Shown: piece after piece, positions 18,054 through 26,725 of the stretch
Layout: each line of letters begins with the position of its first letter
Numbering within the stretch: position 1 is the stretch's first letter
Assembly (NCBI GenBank): GCA_022769125.1
Contig: JALEKN010000033.1
Location: forward strand, 20,538 to 84,537
Source of the DNA: Agathobacter sp.
Lineage (GTDB): Bacteria; Bacillota; Clostridia; Lachnospirales; Lachnospiraceae
Length of the DNA stretch: 64,000 nucleotides
Reading direction: 5' to 3'
Translations under genes and position numbers: made by a program
The notes under the pieces: model-generated
Told to the model about the DNA's origin: nothing
Databases searched by the model: none
Seen by the model: the letters and a program-made list of their open reading frames with translations, nothing else

Positions 18054-18485
18054 CTATACTGCCGCAAGCTGTTTTCCAAGCGCTTCGCATTCTGTAAGTA
18101 CAGCATCATCCGGGGTTTCCTGGCATATAACACCCTCACCGTTTACTATCTTTGCACCACATCCGCTCATGCGGTCCACCCAATCTCTCATCCACTGGCC
18201 ATCGCCCCATCCATAGGAGCCAAACAAACCGATTGTCTTACCCGGTGCGATTGCCTCCACCTCGCATACGAAAGGCTCCATTTCGCCCTCTTCAAGCACC
18301 TCTGCTCCCATTGCCGGGCATCCGAGTGCAAAACTCTTTGCATCCTTTAACATATCCACAGTAGCATCTCCGACATAGAGGACAACCGCCTCTTTTCCAG
18401 CATCAGTAATACCCTTTCCGACAGCCTCCGCCATCATCTGTGTATTTCCTGACTGTGACCAATAAACAACATAAATCTTATCCAT
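18054..18485 (-). CDS. Flavodoxin
   Basis: A 143-residue FMN electron carrier, normal length for a short-chain flavodoxin. The phosphate-binding loop SQSGNTQ is at residues 10-16, and FMN-contacting loops are GCPAMGAE near 55 and GSYGWGDGQW near 88-97. It can replace ferredoxin when iron is scarce. Its promoter region carries a GGTTAG-N6-CTAACC palindrome (18564-18581) over the likely -35 box, in line with metal-dependent control. DUF3793 follows in the same transcript. Confidence 0.93.
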   Translation of the reverse strand: MDKIYVVYWSQSGNTQMMAEAVGKGITDAGKEAVVLYVGDATVDMLKDAKSFALGCPAMGAEVLEEGEMEPFVCEVEAIAPGKTIGLFGSYGWGDGQWMRDWVDRMSGCGAKIVNGEGVICQETPDDAVLTECEALGKQLAAV

Positions 18486-18542
18486 GTTCTTTCTTCTCCT
18501 TTTCCATATTATTACGACTGCGCAGCCGTTTTATCCGCCTGA

Positions 18543-18581
18543 ATTATATATAAGCGTCTTTTTGGTTAGTCATATCTAACC
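18543..18581 (-). promoter_or_regulatory. Flavodoxin promoter with GGTTAG-N6-CTAACC operator
   Basis: The palindrome GGTTAG-TCATAT-CTAACC occupies 18564-18581. On the minus strand a TATAAT lies at 18548-18543, and the expected -35 position falls inside the palindrome, so a bound protein would block RNA polymerase. The same GTTAG-N6-CTAAC pattern recurs at 23190-23205. The interval up to the DUF3877 gene (18582-18723) shows no gene. Confidence 0.5.
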
Positions 18582-18723
18582 TGTGTATAAAATAACACAC
18601 CGCGCACACCGAATCAACCCACTTAACAGAGAGAGTTTCTCATTTACAAACTACTGTCTGCAAAGAATCCTGCCAACAGCAACATATACTCCCAATAGGT
18701 CTGTCTTATGCACGCGGTGTCTG

Positions 18724-19266
18724 TTATAAAAGCTGTTTGTAATCCTCCTCAATAAAGCGGTGATAGATGGTATGCCCCATCTCCATACGGATGCAGTAAT
18801 ACCACTCGTCAGGCGTTTTATCCGGGAAATACAATACATAGTCAAAGTCTGTTCCCGGTTCCATCTTCCGGCACGCATAACCTTTGTTGTATGTTGCAAA
18901 ACATGCACAGATTTCTTCCAGAGTCAGATGATGATTCTGTGAAAACAATTCTACAATATTCTTTAGAAACGGAGGATCGGCAATCTGCTCATGCACATAT
19001 TCTGCCCCATCTGGTGGAATGCATACCTCGATCCTTTCTCCTTTGCACAGCGTAAACGAAAGTTTCCCGAGTTCAGAATCCGCTAGTTTCGGTTCCTGCT
19101 GCAAGCATGTAAGCATTTCTTTTCCATTTTTACATTCTGTATCCAACAGAATATTTAGGGATGCAACCGGAAAATACAATCGGATCACTTCCTTTGCAAA
19201 TCCAAGCTTCAACTGTGCTTCCTTAATCTGTTCCGTTATATTGTTCAAAAATCGTTCTGTGTTCAT
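18724..19266 (-). CDS. DUF3877 family protein
   Basis: A 180-residue cytoplasmic protein ending in EWYYCIRMEMGHTIYHRF, with ACRKMEPGTDFDYVLYF before it, matching DUF3877, a family of unknown function from gut Clostridia. No catalytic motif is recognisable. It begins 4 bp after the end of the ZIP transporter gene and is the last gene of the ABC-ZIP operon, so a role in metal handling is plausible by association only. Confidence 0.75.
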   Translation of the reverse strand: MNTERFLNNITEQIKEAQLKLGFAKEVIRLYFPVASLNILLDTECKNGKEMLTCLQQEPKLADSELGKLSFTLCKGERIEVCIPPDGAEYVHEQIADPPFLKNIVELFSQNHHLTLEEICACFATYNKGYACRKMEPGTDFDYVLYFPDKTPDEWYYCIRMEMGHTIYHRFIEEDYKQLL

Positions 19267-19270
19267 ATCC

Positions 19271-20059
19271 TTACCCCAATGCTACATCTAAAATCATCAT
19301 AACAGAGAATCCCACTCCAAAAAAGACAGTTCCGATATTGGAGTGTGCGCCTTCCGACATTTCCGGGATCAATTCCTCGACCACCACATGGATCATGGCG
19401 CCCGCAGCAAAGCTGAGCAGATACGGAAGCGCCGGCACGATCAGTCCTGCCGCAAGTATCGTAACTGCTGCTCCGATCGGTTCCACGATACCCGATATTA
19501 CACCGCCGCAAAACGCTTTGCCCTTGCTCATCCCCTCCGCCCGGAGCGGCATAGAAATGATTGCGCCCTCCGGAAAGTTCTGGATTGCAATACCGATTGC
19601 AAGTGCCAATGCCCCCATCGCTGTAATATTCGCATTGCCCGCATGATAACCTGCATACACAACGCCGACAGCCATTCCCTCCGGAATGTTATGCAGCGTA
19701 ACCGCAAGCACCAGCATCGTTGTCCGCTGCAGTCTCGTTTTAGGTCCCTCCGATTGCTCACTCTTTAAGTGCAGATGTGGAATCACATGATCGAGCAGCA
19801 AAAGGAATAGGATTCCAAACCAGAAGCCGACCGCCGCCGGAAGGAACGACCATTTCCCCATATCTGCCGCCTGTTCCAAAGACGGGATCAAAAGGCTCCA
19901 CACAGAAGCGGCAACCATCACACCTGCAGCGAACCCTGTCAGGATCCGTTGCAGTTTATCACTCATGGCATTTCTCATAAAGAATACGCAGGCAGCTCCA
20001 AGTGTCGTTCCTATAAACGGGATCGTGATCCCGCAAAGAATCTCTGTTGTCATAGGCAC
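19271..20059 (-). CDS. ZIP family divalent metal transporter
   Basis: A 262-residue inner-membrane protein with eight predicted helices, of the GufA/ZupT branch. The metal-binding signature HNIPEGMAVG (near 120) in helix 4 and NFPEG (near 160) in helix 5 are intact. A cytoplasmic loop HVIPHLHLKSE supplies extra His residues. ZIP proteins import Zn, Fe or Mn. It sits 9 bp downstream of the FtsX-type permease gene and just before DUF3877, in an operon preceded by a Fur-type box. Confidence 0.92.
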   Translation of the reverse strand: MPMTTEILCGITIPFIGTTLGAACVFFMRNAMSDKLQRILTGFAAGVMVAASVWSLLIPSLEQAADMGKWSFLPAAVGFWFGILFLLLLDHVIPHLHLKSEQSEGPKTRLQRTTMLVLAVTLHNIPEGMAVGVVYAGYHAGNANITAMGALALAIGIAIQNFPEGAIISMPLRAEGMSKGKAFCGGVISGIVEPIGAAVTILAAGLIVPALPYLLSFAAGAMIHVVVEELIPEMSEGAHSNIGTVFFGVGFSVMMILDVALG

Positions 20060-20068
20060 TCCTCCATT

Positions 20069-22465
20069 CTATTCTGCGCCCTTTAGTATCTCCACCATAT
20101 CCAGCTTTTTGATCCGGCTGCTGAATAGAAAACTGACAGCCATTGAGATCAGAAGTACAAATATACCGGAGAGTAGATAGCAACCCGGTGTGACCATAAG
20201 CGCATAGTCAAAGTTCTCGCCGTTTGAGTTCATCATCGCATTTAATGTCATCCTGCCAAACGGCGCGCCGAGAATAATACCGATAATCGATAACCATACA
20301 TTCTGTACTGTTAGTATATTACGAATGCTGCCGGATTGTAACCCCAAAACTTTAAGAGTTGCAAATTCGCTCACCCTCTCATGGAAGGACAGATTACCAG
20401 AATTGTAAAGTACGACCACAACGAGGATCGCGGAGAATATGATCATCATCCAGACCATGATGGACATTACCTCCATACTCGTCTCGTAGGCTTCCATCAT
20501 ATCTTTCTTGCTGTGGATCGCCGTTACAAAATCAGCGTCCTTGTACGTCTCGAAAGAATCCATGCTATAAGCGGTATTCGGGGCATACGTAGCCCCCGTT
20601 GCTTCAAAGTCCTCCCTCATAAAGGTAATTCCCTGTGATTCCATGCTGCGGTAAATGTATCCGACTTTGGCTTCGTGCCATTCATTCTGTTCGTACACAT
20701 GCCAATAGAAGGTATCTCCGACACAAAGACCAAGATCCGCGCAGAGCTTGCGGCTGACGCCGACCTCGCCCTTATGCTGCGTCAGATCGATCACCTCAAG
20801 CTTTTCATCGATCAGACGGTACAGACCTTTTCCCTCAAGCACCGTGATGCTCTCCTTCTTCTTCTCGGAGGCTGTCGCATCCTTGACCGCAGATACCTCG
20901 ATCTGACCGGTCATCACAAGCTCGCTGTCCGTTGCCTCCGCCATCGCGTCAACTTCACTTAGCTTCGCATCGGTGGAAATGCTCATCGCATAGTCTGCGA
21001 CTTGTACCTTCTTAAAGCTGATTTCTTCCATCTGGTCTACAAGAGAGTTACAGGCAACACCGTAGATCATCAGAAGCATTCCGACTGCTGTTCCGATCAC
21101 ACCCATTCCGGCGCGCAGCTTTGCCCGCGAAATGTCGCGCAGATTGTACTGGCTGCAAAAGCTAAGCTTATTCCAAAACGGAAGTCTTTCAAAGATACAC
21201 CGCTTTCCGCTCTTTGGTGGTGCCGGGCGGAGAGCCTCGGCCGGATGAACTTTTAAAATCTTCTTACAACTGATATACGCTGCAAGACTGCATACCACAA
21301 TGATAAGTGCTGCCATCCAGATGTAATTCAACTGGAAGGATGCATGAAGTCCCGGAACAATATACCAGCTTGAGAACAGATCTACCATTATCGGTGAGAG
21401 CACCGCAGATCCCACCCACAGTCCGAGCAGGGTTCCGACCACGGATACGAGCAGTCTGTAACTGATATAGTGCCATGCCACCTTGTACGGCTTCATGCCG
21501 AGCGCATTCATTGTTCCGATCTGCGTCCGCTGCTTTGCGACCATACGGCTCATAGCCGTTGCAATGACAAGCACCGCGATCCCGACAAAGATGATCACAA
21601 ACAGCCATGAAAAGGATTCATGCTGTGCAAGCTCACTGTTCAGGCGCTCAATGCCTGCGATCGAGTGTTCATCGACCATCGCAGCGTATTCCCGGTTTAG
21701 TGCCTCTGCGATCTCGTCCTCATGCTCAAGTGCTTTGCCATCGGTTGTCGTCACAAGCATCTGTGTATACGGCATACGCTTTGCAAGCTGCTCGTCCGTG
21801 ATCGTTGCCTCCTCCTGCACAAGCTGCGCGCTTAACTTGCCCTGTGCGATCAGATGCTCCACATACTCACGGATTGGGAATGCATCGTAGGACATATAGA
21901 CAAATGCGATATTTTCCACGAAGATATCCGCGTCTCCCTCCGCCTGACGGTACTCATACTCCGGGCTTTCGATCAATCCCTTGACGGTTCTTGTAAATGT
22001 GATGCCGTTGTAGGATATAGTAAAATCATCCCCGACGGAAATTCCGCGCTTATCGGCGAAGGCTGCCGCCAGCCATACGCCCTCCCGGTCGGTCGGATCA
22101 AACTCTGCCCCCGATATGTAATACGGATGGTTTACAATGTCCTCCCTCTCCAGATAGAGATCCACCTGCGCCCCATCACACTCCGGAGCTGAGCCGGTCA
22201 CCGACATGCGCAGCGACGCATCCGCAACGAAGTCAAGATTTCGGACAGCCTCAAGATTCTCCTCGGAAAATCTCTCCCCATAGATCCACAGATCAGCGAG
22301 ATTACATTTCTCTTGAAAAGCCGCTCTTGCCGAATGCTGCGCCAGCACATGACCTTCCATAGCGCAATAGAGAGCCATTGCAAGGAACGCCAACAGCAGG
22401 ATCGATAAAAACTGTCCCCAGTTACTTTTCATTTCACGAAGAAGCTTACGCCCAAGCATTACCAC
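20069..22465 (-). CDS. FtsX-like ABC transporter permease
   Basis: A 798-residue permease with one N-terminal helix, a large extracytoplasmic domain (about 40-275), a three-helix FtsX core (~280-420), a second extracytoplasmic domain (~480-670) and a second three-helix core. This is the tandem layout of MacB/LolE-like or LPXTG-exporter-type ABC permeases. It overlaps its ATPase by 7 bp. Substrate is unknown; export, or mechanical work on the envelope, is usual for this class. Confidence 0.88.
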   Translation of the reverse strand: MVMLGRKLLREMKSNWGQFLSILLLAFLAMALYCAMEGHVLAQHSARAAFQEKCNLADLWIYGERFSEENLEAVRNLDFVADASLRMSVTGSAPECDGAQVDLYLEREDIVNHPYYISGAEFDPTDREGVWLAAAFADKRGISVGDDFTISYNGITFTRTVKGLIESPEYEYRQAEGDADIFVENIAFVYMSYDAFPIREYVEHLIAQGKLSAQLVQEEATITDEQLAKRMPYTQMLVTTTDGKALEHEDEIAEALNREYAAMVDEHSIAGIERLNSELAQHESFSWLFVIIFVGIAVLVIATAMSRMVAKQRTQIGTMNALGMKPYKVAWHYISYRLLVSVVGTLLGLWVGSAVLSPIMVDLFSSWYIVPGLHASFQLNYIWMAALIIVVCSLAAYISCKKILKVHPAEALRPAPPKSGKRCIFERLPFWNKLSFCSQYNLRDISRAKLRAGMGVIGTAVGMLLMIYGVACNSLVDQMEEISFKKVQVADYAMSISTDAKLSEVDAMAEATDSELVMTGQIEVSAVKDATASEKKKESITVLEGKGLYRLIDEKLEVIDLTQHKGEVGVSRKLCADLGLCVGDTFYWHVYEQNEWHEAKVGYIYRSMESQGITFMREDFEATGATYAPNTAYSMDSFETYKDADFVTAIHSKKDMMEAYETSMEVMSIMVWMMIIFSAILVVVVLYNSGNLSFHERVSEFATLKVLGLQSGSIRNILTVQNVWLSIIGIILGAPFGRMTLNAMMNSNGENFDYALMVTPGCYLLSGIFVLLISMAVSFLFSSRIKKLDMVEILKGAE

Positions 22466-23157
22466 TCAACCTCCCTTACTGCAGCCGGATGTTCATTGGT
22501 CTCAACGGAACGGATCTTTCCGTTTTTCATGCGGATCACCTTATCCGCGCACTGTGCGATGCCCGCATTGTGCGTTACCAGAATGACGGTCTTGTGCTGC
22601 TGTCTGCACAGAGTCTGCAAAAGTTCCAGCACGACCACACCGGTCTCAGAATCGAGTGCTCCGGTCGGCTCATCACCGAGCAGGATCTTCGGGTTCTTTG
22701 CCAGCGCACGCGCGATCGATACGCGCTGCTGCTCTCCACCGGACATCTGTGCCGGGAATTTGTCTTTGCAATGCTCCAGACCGACCAGCTTAAGCAGCTC
22801 GTTTGCATCCGCAGCATCTTTTACAATGCTCTTTACAAGCGCTACATTCTCGTATGCCGTAAGACTCGGAAGCAGATTGTAGAACTGGAAGATAAATCCG
22901 ATCACGTCTGCACGGTATGCGCACATCTGCCTGTCATTCATCGCAGACACCTCATACCCTGCAACCTTTACCGTTCCTTCCGTTGGCTGATCCATGCCTC
23001 CAAGCATGTTTAATACCGTGGATTTTCCCGCTCCGGACTGACCTAAGATAACAACAAACTCTCCCTCATCAATCGTAAAGCTGACATGATCCACCGCCAA
23101 CTGTGTACCTTCTCCCACACCATATTTCTTCACAACGTCTTTAAATTCAACGATCAT
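22459..23157 (-). CDS. MacB/LolD-type ABC transporter ATPase
   Basis: A 232-residue ATPase. Walker A GQSGAGKST is near 39-47, followed by Q-loop GFIFQFYNLLPSLTAYENV, signature MSGGEQQRVSIARAL, Walker B ILLGDEPTGALD and switch VTHN. The family pattern is that of FtsX-permease partners. First gene of the ABC-ZIP-DUF3877 operon, with AAGGAGAATCAAG before the ATG. Confidence 0.93.
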   Translation of the reverse strand: MIVEFKDVVKKYGVGEGTQLAVDHVSFTIDEGEFVVILGQSGAGKSTVLNMLGGMDQPTEGTVKVAGYEVSAMNDRQMCAYRADVIGFIFQFYNLLPSLTAYENVALVKSIVKDAADANELLKLVGLEHCKDKFPAQMSGGEQQRVSIARALAKNPKILLGDEPTGALDSETGVVVLELLQTLCRQQHKTVILVTHNAGIAQCADKVIRMKNGKIRSVETNEHPAAVREVEW

Positions 23158-23189
23158 CTTGATTCTCCTTATCTGAAATGACCTTTATA

Positions 23190-23212
23190 GTTAGTTTCAA
23201 CTAACAATTATA
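23190..23212 (-). promoter_or_regulatory. ABC-ZIP operon promoter with GTTAG-N6-CTAAC operator
   Basis: GTTAGTT-TC-AACTAAC (23190-23205), 7-bp arms, immediately follows a TATAAT (23212-23207 on the minus strand), so it covers the transcription start. The outer arms repeat the flavodoxin operator pattern GTTAG-N6-CTAAC. Confidence 0.5.
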
Positions 23213-23243
23213 GCATTGTACTATTTTTGTGTATAGATTGGTT

Positions 23244-23260
23244 GTTGATAATGTTTATCA
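23244..23260. promoter_or_regulatory. Fur-family box upstream of the ABC-ZIP operon
   Basis: TTGATAATGTTTATCAA fits the 7-1-7 Fur box (TGATAAT-N-ATTATCA) with a single deviation. A further TATTTATCAA half-site follows at 23263-23272. It lies upstream of the -35 region of the ABC-ZIP promoter. Confidence 0.55.
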
Positions 23261-23271
23261 ATAGTATTTAT

Positions 23272-23304
23272 CAAAAAAGCTGCAAACCAAACCGGCCTGC
23301 AGCT
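23272..23304 (-). terminator. Intrinsic terminator of the histidine kinase gene
   Basis: AGCTGCA (23304-23298) pairs with TGCAGCT (23284-23278) around a 13-base loop, followed on the minus strand by six T. It separates the kinase gene from the ABC-ZIP operon. Confidence 0.7.
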
Positions 23305-23310
23305 CTGCAA

Positions 23311-25021
23311 TTACTGATATAAGATTTTATCCTTTGGAAGATATTTCTGTATGATGGTGCCAAGTTTTTGGATGTCAATCGGTTTTACGAGGTAGTCATC
23401 CATGCCGGCCGCAAGCAGCTGCTCGCGCACACCGGTGATTGCATCCGCCGTAGTTGCAACGATCGGTGTATGCCGGCCGGTCGTAACCTCCAGTTCCCGG
23501 ATCAGCTTTGTTGCCTTTGCCCCATCCATGACCGGCATGTGGCTGTCCATAAAGATCAGGTCATAGGCGTTTTGCTTTGCCTTTTCTACCGCCTCTTTTC
23601 CGTTCTCCGCCTCGTCGATTGTCATCTGAAACGGCTCTAAGATTGCCTGCAATACACTGCGGTTGATCTCGTTATCGTCCGTGACTAAGATCCTCGCATC
23701 GCGCATCACAAAGCTTTGCACATTTTCCTGTGCGTTCTGCTGCTCTGCTTCGCATTCCTTTAATGAAATGATCTTCTGTGGGATGGAAAATGAAAAGGTG
23801 CTTCCCTTTCCATAGACACTCTCGACCGCAACGGTTCCATTCATCTTGTCCACAAACGTCTTACTGATGGCAAGCCCGATTCCCGTTCCTTCTTTCCCGT
23901 GATGCCTCTGTTCGTCAAACTGATTGTACATGGTAAAAAGCTTTGGAAGATTCTCCTCCTTGATCCCGTAACCGGTATCCTTCACCTTGTAGATGAGGTT
24001 GACAACGCCATCCCCTGCCTGCTCGCAGGAAAGAAACACATCGATCTGTCCGTTCTCGGTGTACTTGATCGCGTTAGAGGCATAATTTAACATAACCTGC
24101 TTGATTCTCACAGCGTCCCCCCCGCAGCGCCTGCGGCATATTCTCCTGCACATGGTAATAGACCGGCACCTTATGCTCAATATTTCTCGCATTGATCACC
24201 GCAATGGCATCATCCACCAGCGACTCCGTGGTATAATTCTCTTCAATAATGCTGACCTTTCCGGCTTCCACCTTAGACAGATCCAGAATGTCGTTGACGA
24301 TCTCCAAAAGCCCTGTGGAGGAAGATTTGATGACCGTCAGATCCTTCCTTAAATCCTCGTCCATATCCCTTCGCAGCGCAACATCCGTCATGCCGATGAT
24401 CGCATTCATCGGAGTGCGGATCTCATGTGACATATTGGAGAGAAATGTGCTCTTCATCCGGTTCTCGTAGGTGGCGTTGTTGCGCTCTTCCATCATGTTC
24501 TTCGCCCGCTTTACGATCAGATACAGGACACTGCCTACGATCACATACTCGATGGTAAAGCCAAGCGCATACGCGATAAAGATATGCGTGCGTGACATTC
24601 CCATAGCCACGACCTCGTATTTGCCTGCGGAGTTGATGTACAGTGCAATCAGCATAAAGATATAGGAAAAGATGCTGCTCTCCACGACCAGATACGGTTC
24701 AAAATACAGGCAGCTTAAAACAGGCACCAGAATATAGGTGATGTAAATTCCGATATGGTTGCTCGTCCCAAGGATACCGATAAATATCGCTGCCATCCCG
24801 AGCATATAGTATTTTAGGGCACCCTCCGGCAGAATGTAGCGCAGCACACTTGGGCTTATCGAAAGCAGAAGTCCCGCTATAAATACCGTTCTCGTATATT
24901 CCGTGCCAAATTCAAACACGCCATAATGCGAGCATACCACCATGATCAAAATCGGGATCGCACACATGGCAAAGATCCATGTCATCATCCGGTTGACTTG
25001 TTTTGTGTTCTTTTCAAGCAT
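23311..25021 (-). pseudogene. Hybrid histidine kinase split by a one-base frameshift
   Basis: Two overlapping frames together make one hybrid kinase of about 569 residues. The 5' frame (25021-24074) has five to six membrane helices (MASE-like sensor), the phospho-acceptor SHEIRTPMNAI and the dimerisation helices, and runs out of homology at NMPQALRG. The 3' frame (readable from 24192 to 23311) continues with GDAVRIKQVMLNYASNAIKYT, the G-boxes DTGYGI and GTGIGLAIS, and a C-terminal receiver domain with DDN, the phospho-acceptor MDSHMPVMDG and the KP pair. The shift lies in a run of seven G on the coding strand (24123-24117); six G would restore the frame. It is either a real mutation, a slippage-prone switch, or a sequence error. 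Confidence 0.85.
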
Positions 25022-25076
25022 ATCATTTCCTCAATTAACATGATGCGTGATCACAGGGATCAGGCTTCACCAACTG

Positions 25077-25122
25077 TAAACAGCCTCCCGTACAAACACG
25101 AGAGGCTGTCTGTTTACCTTAT
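25077..25122 (-). terminator. Stem-loop after fucO
   Basis: GTAAACAG-ACAGCCTC pairs with GAGGCTGTTTAC across a 13-base loop. The stem is strong but the T-run after it is poor on the minus strand, so terminator function is uncertain. Confidence 0.35.
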
Positions 25123-25128
25123 ATCTGA

Positions 25129-26277
25129 TTATAGCAATGACTTGTAAAGCTCTGCGATCTCCTCAACGCTTGTCTCGCGCGGATTACCCGGACGGCATGC
25201 ATCGTCATAAGCAGACTGTGCAAGGAACGGAATGTCCTCCGGCTTTACGATTTCCTTTAAGTCAGCCGGGATTCCAACATCCTGTGAGAGCTGTCTTACG
25301 GCATCGATTGCTGCCTTTCTGTATTCTTCCTGTGTCATGTCATCGACACCCTTTACACCCATTGCTCTTGCGATCTCACGGTACTTCTCACCGGTAGCCG
25401 GAGCATTATACTCCATAACGGTCGGAAGGATGATCGCGTTGGCAATGCCGTGCGGCGTATCATACAGAGCACCTAGTGGATGTGCCATGGAGTGAACGAT
25501 TCCAAGTCCTACGTTTGAGAAGCCCATTCCTGCAACATACTGTCCGAGTGCCATATCCGCTCTGCCCTCCGGTGTATTGGCAACAGCGCCGCGCAGGGAG
25601 CGCGCGATGATCTCGATTGCCTTTAAGTGGAACATATCGGAAAGCTCCCATGCTCCCGCGGTGATATATCCCTCGATCGCATGTGTGAGCGCGTCCATTC
25701 CGGTAGCAGCCGTAAGTCCCTTCGGCATGGAGGACATCATATCCGGGTCAACAAAAGCGACAACCGGGATATCCTTCGGATCTACGCACACCATCTTGCG
25801 GTTCTTCTCAACATCGGTGATAACATAATTGATCGTAACCTCTGCTGCTGTTCCGGCAGTTGTCGGTACTGCAAAGATTGGAACACATTTATTCTTGGTA
25901 GGAGCAACGCCCTCTAGGCTTCTTACGTCTGCAAAATCCGGATTATTGATGATGATGCCGATTGCCTTTGCGGTATCCATGGATGAACCGCCGCCGATCG
26001 CGATGATATAATCTGCGCCGGATGCCTTGTAGGCTGCCACTCCGGTCTGTACATTCTCGATGGTCGGGTTTGGCTTGATGTTGGAATATAGCTCATAATC
26101 AAGCTTTGCTGCCTCTAATACGTCGAGTACCTTCTTGGTCACTCCAAACTTCACAAGATCCGGATCAGAGCATACAAAAGCCTTCTTGAAGCTTCTTCCG
26201 ATTGCCTCGTCTGCGATGCTTGCGATCGCTCCTGCGCCATGATAAGACGTCTCGTTCAGTACAAATCTGTTTGCCAT
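25129..26277 (-). CDS. fucO: Lactaldehyde reductase (iron-containing alcohol dehydrogenase)
   Basis: A 382-residue group III alcohol dehydrogenase. Family segments are NNPDFADVRSLEG, PTTAGTAAEVTINYVITD, GMDALTHAIEGYIT and the metal-binding HSMAHPLGALYDTPHG. Overall likeness to E. coli FucO (same length, same MANR-LNET start) is strong. FucO reduces L-lactaldehyde to 1,2-propanediol during fucose or rhamnose use. I chose the ATG with AGGAGGGTAAATTTT before it, not the in-frame ATG 99 bases upstream. No fucose or rhamnose genes are adjacent, so another aldehyde is possible. Propanediol breakdown depends on cobalamin, whose locus follows, but the link is speculative. Confidence 0.85.
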   Translation of the reverse strand: MANRFVLNETSYHGAGAIASIADEAIGRSFKKAFVCSDPDLVKFGVTKKVLDVLEAAKLDYELYSNIKPNPTIENVQTGVAAYKASGADYIIAIGGGSSMDTAKAIGIIINNPDFADVRSLEGVAPTKNKCVPIFAVPTTAGTAAEVTINYVITDVEKNRKMVCVDPKDIPVVAFVDPDMMSSMPKGLTAATGMDALTHAIEGYITAGAWELSDMFHLKAIEIIARSLRGAVANTPEGRADMALGQYVAGMGFSNVGLGIVHSMAHPLGALYDTPHGIANAIILPTVMEYNAPATGEKYREIARAMGVKGVDDMTQEEYRKAAIDAVRQLSQDVGIPADLKEIVKPEDIPFLAQSAYDDACRPGNPRETSVEEIAELYKSLL

Positions 26278-26398
26278 AAAATTTACCCTCCTGCTTGTAG
26301 ATAATAGTAATTTTATCTTATAGAAAAATCTGCTTCTCCGGCGGAAATTTTCTAGTCCTATTGTACCATATTTCACTCTGCATCACAACATTTAAATT

Positions 26399-26725
26399 CT
26401 AAAGAATATGTATCAAAAGCATGCACGTTGCGGTTCCAAGCAGAATGCTGACAAGGGTATTGTGCTTCCACTTGTAAGAGGCTGCTGTAGCGATCACACC
26501 GGCGATCTCCGGTATCCCGGTATGTACCCAGTCCGTCCGCACATCCTTTAGGCAATATACGATCAGAACCGCCATAATTGCCTGCGGAAGCAGCTTTCCC
26601 AGCCGTTCCAGCCAGCCCGGCATCCCATGTTCACCCCGAAAAGCAAGAAACGGTAATGCGCGCAGGAAAAATGTGATTGCTGCCGACAATGCGATCGCAG
26701 CAGCGATATATCCGTACTTACTCAT
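26399..26725 (-). CDS. azlD: AzlD family branched-chain amino acid transport protein
   Basis: A 108-residue protein with four hydrophobic helices and the AzlD pattern FFLRALPFLAF near 19-29 and KLLPQAIMAVLIVYCL near 44-59. It works with AzlC in export of branched-chain amino acids or analogues such as azaleucine. Its start overlaps azlC by 8 bp. Confidence 0.9.
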   Translation of the reverse strand: MSKYGYIAAAIALSAAITFFLRALPFLAFRGEHGMPGWLERLGKLLPQAIMAVLIVYCLKDVRTDWVHTGIPEIAGVIATAASYKWKHNTLVSILLGTATCMLLIHIL

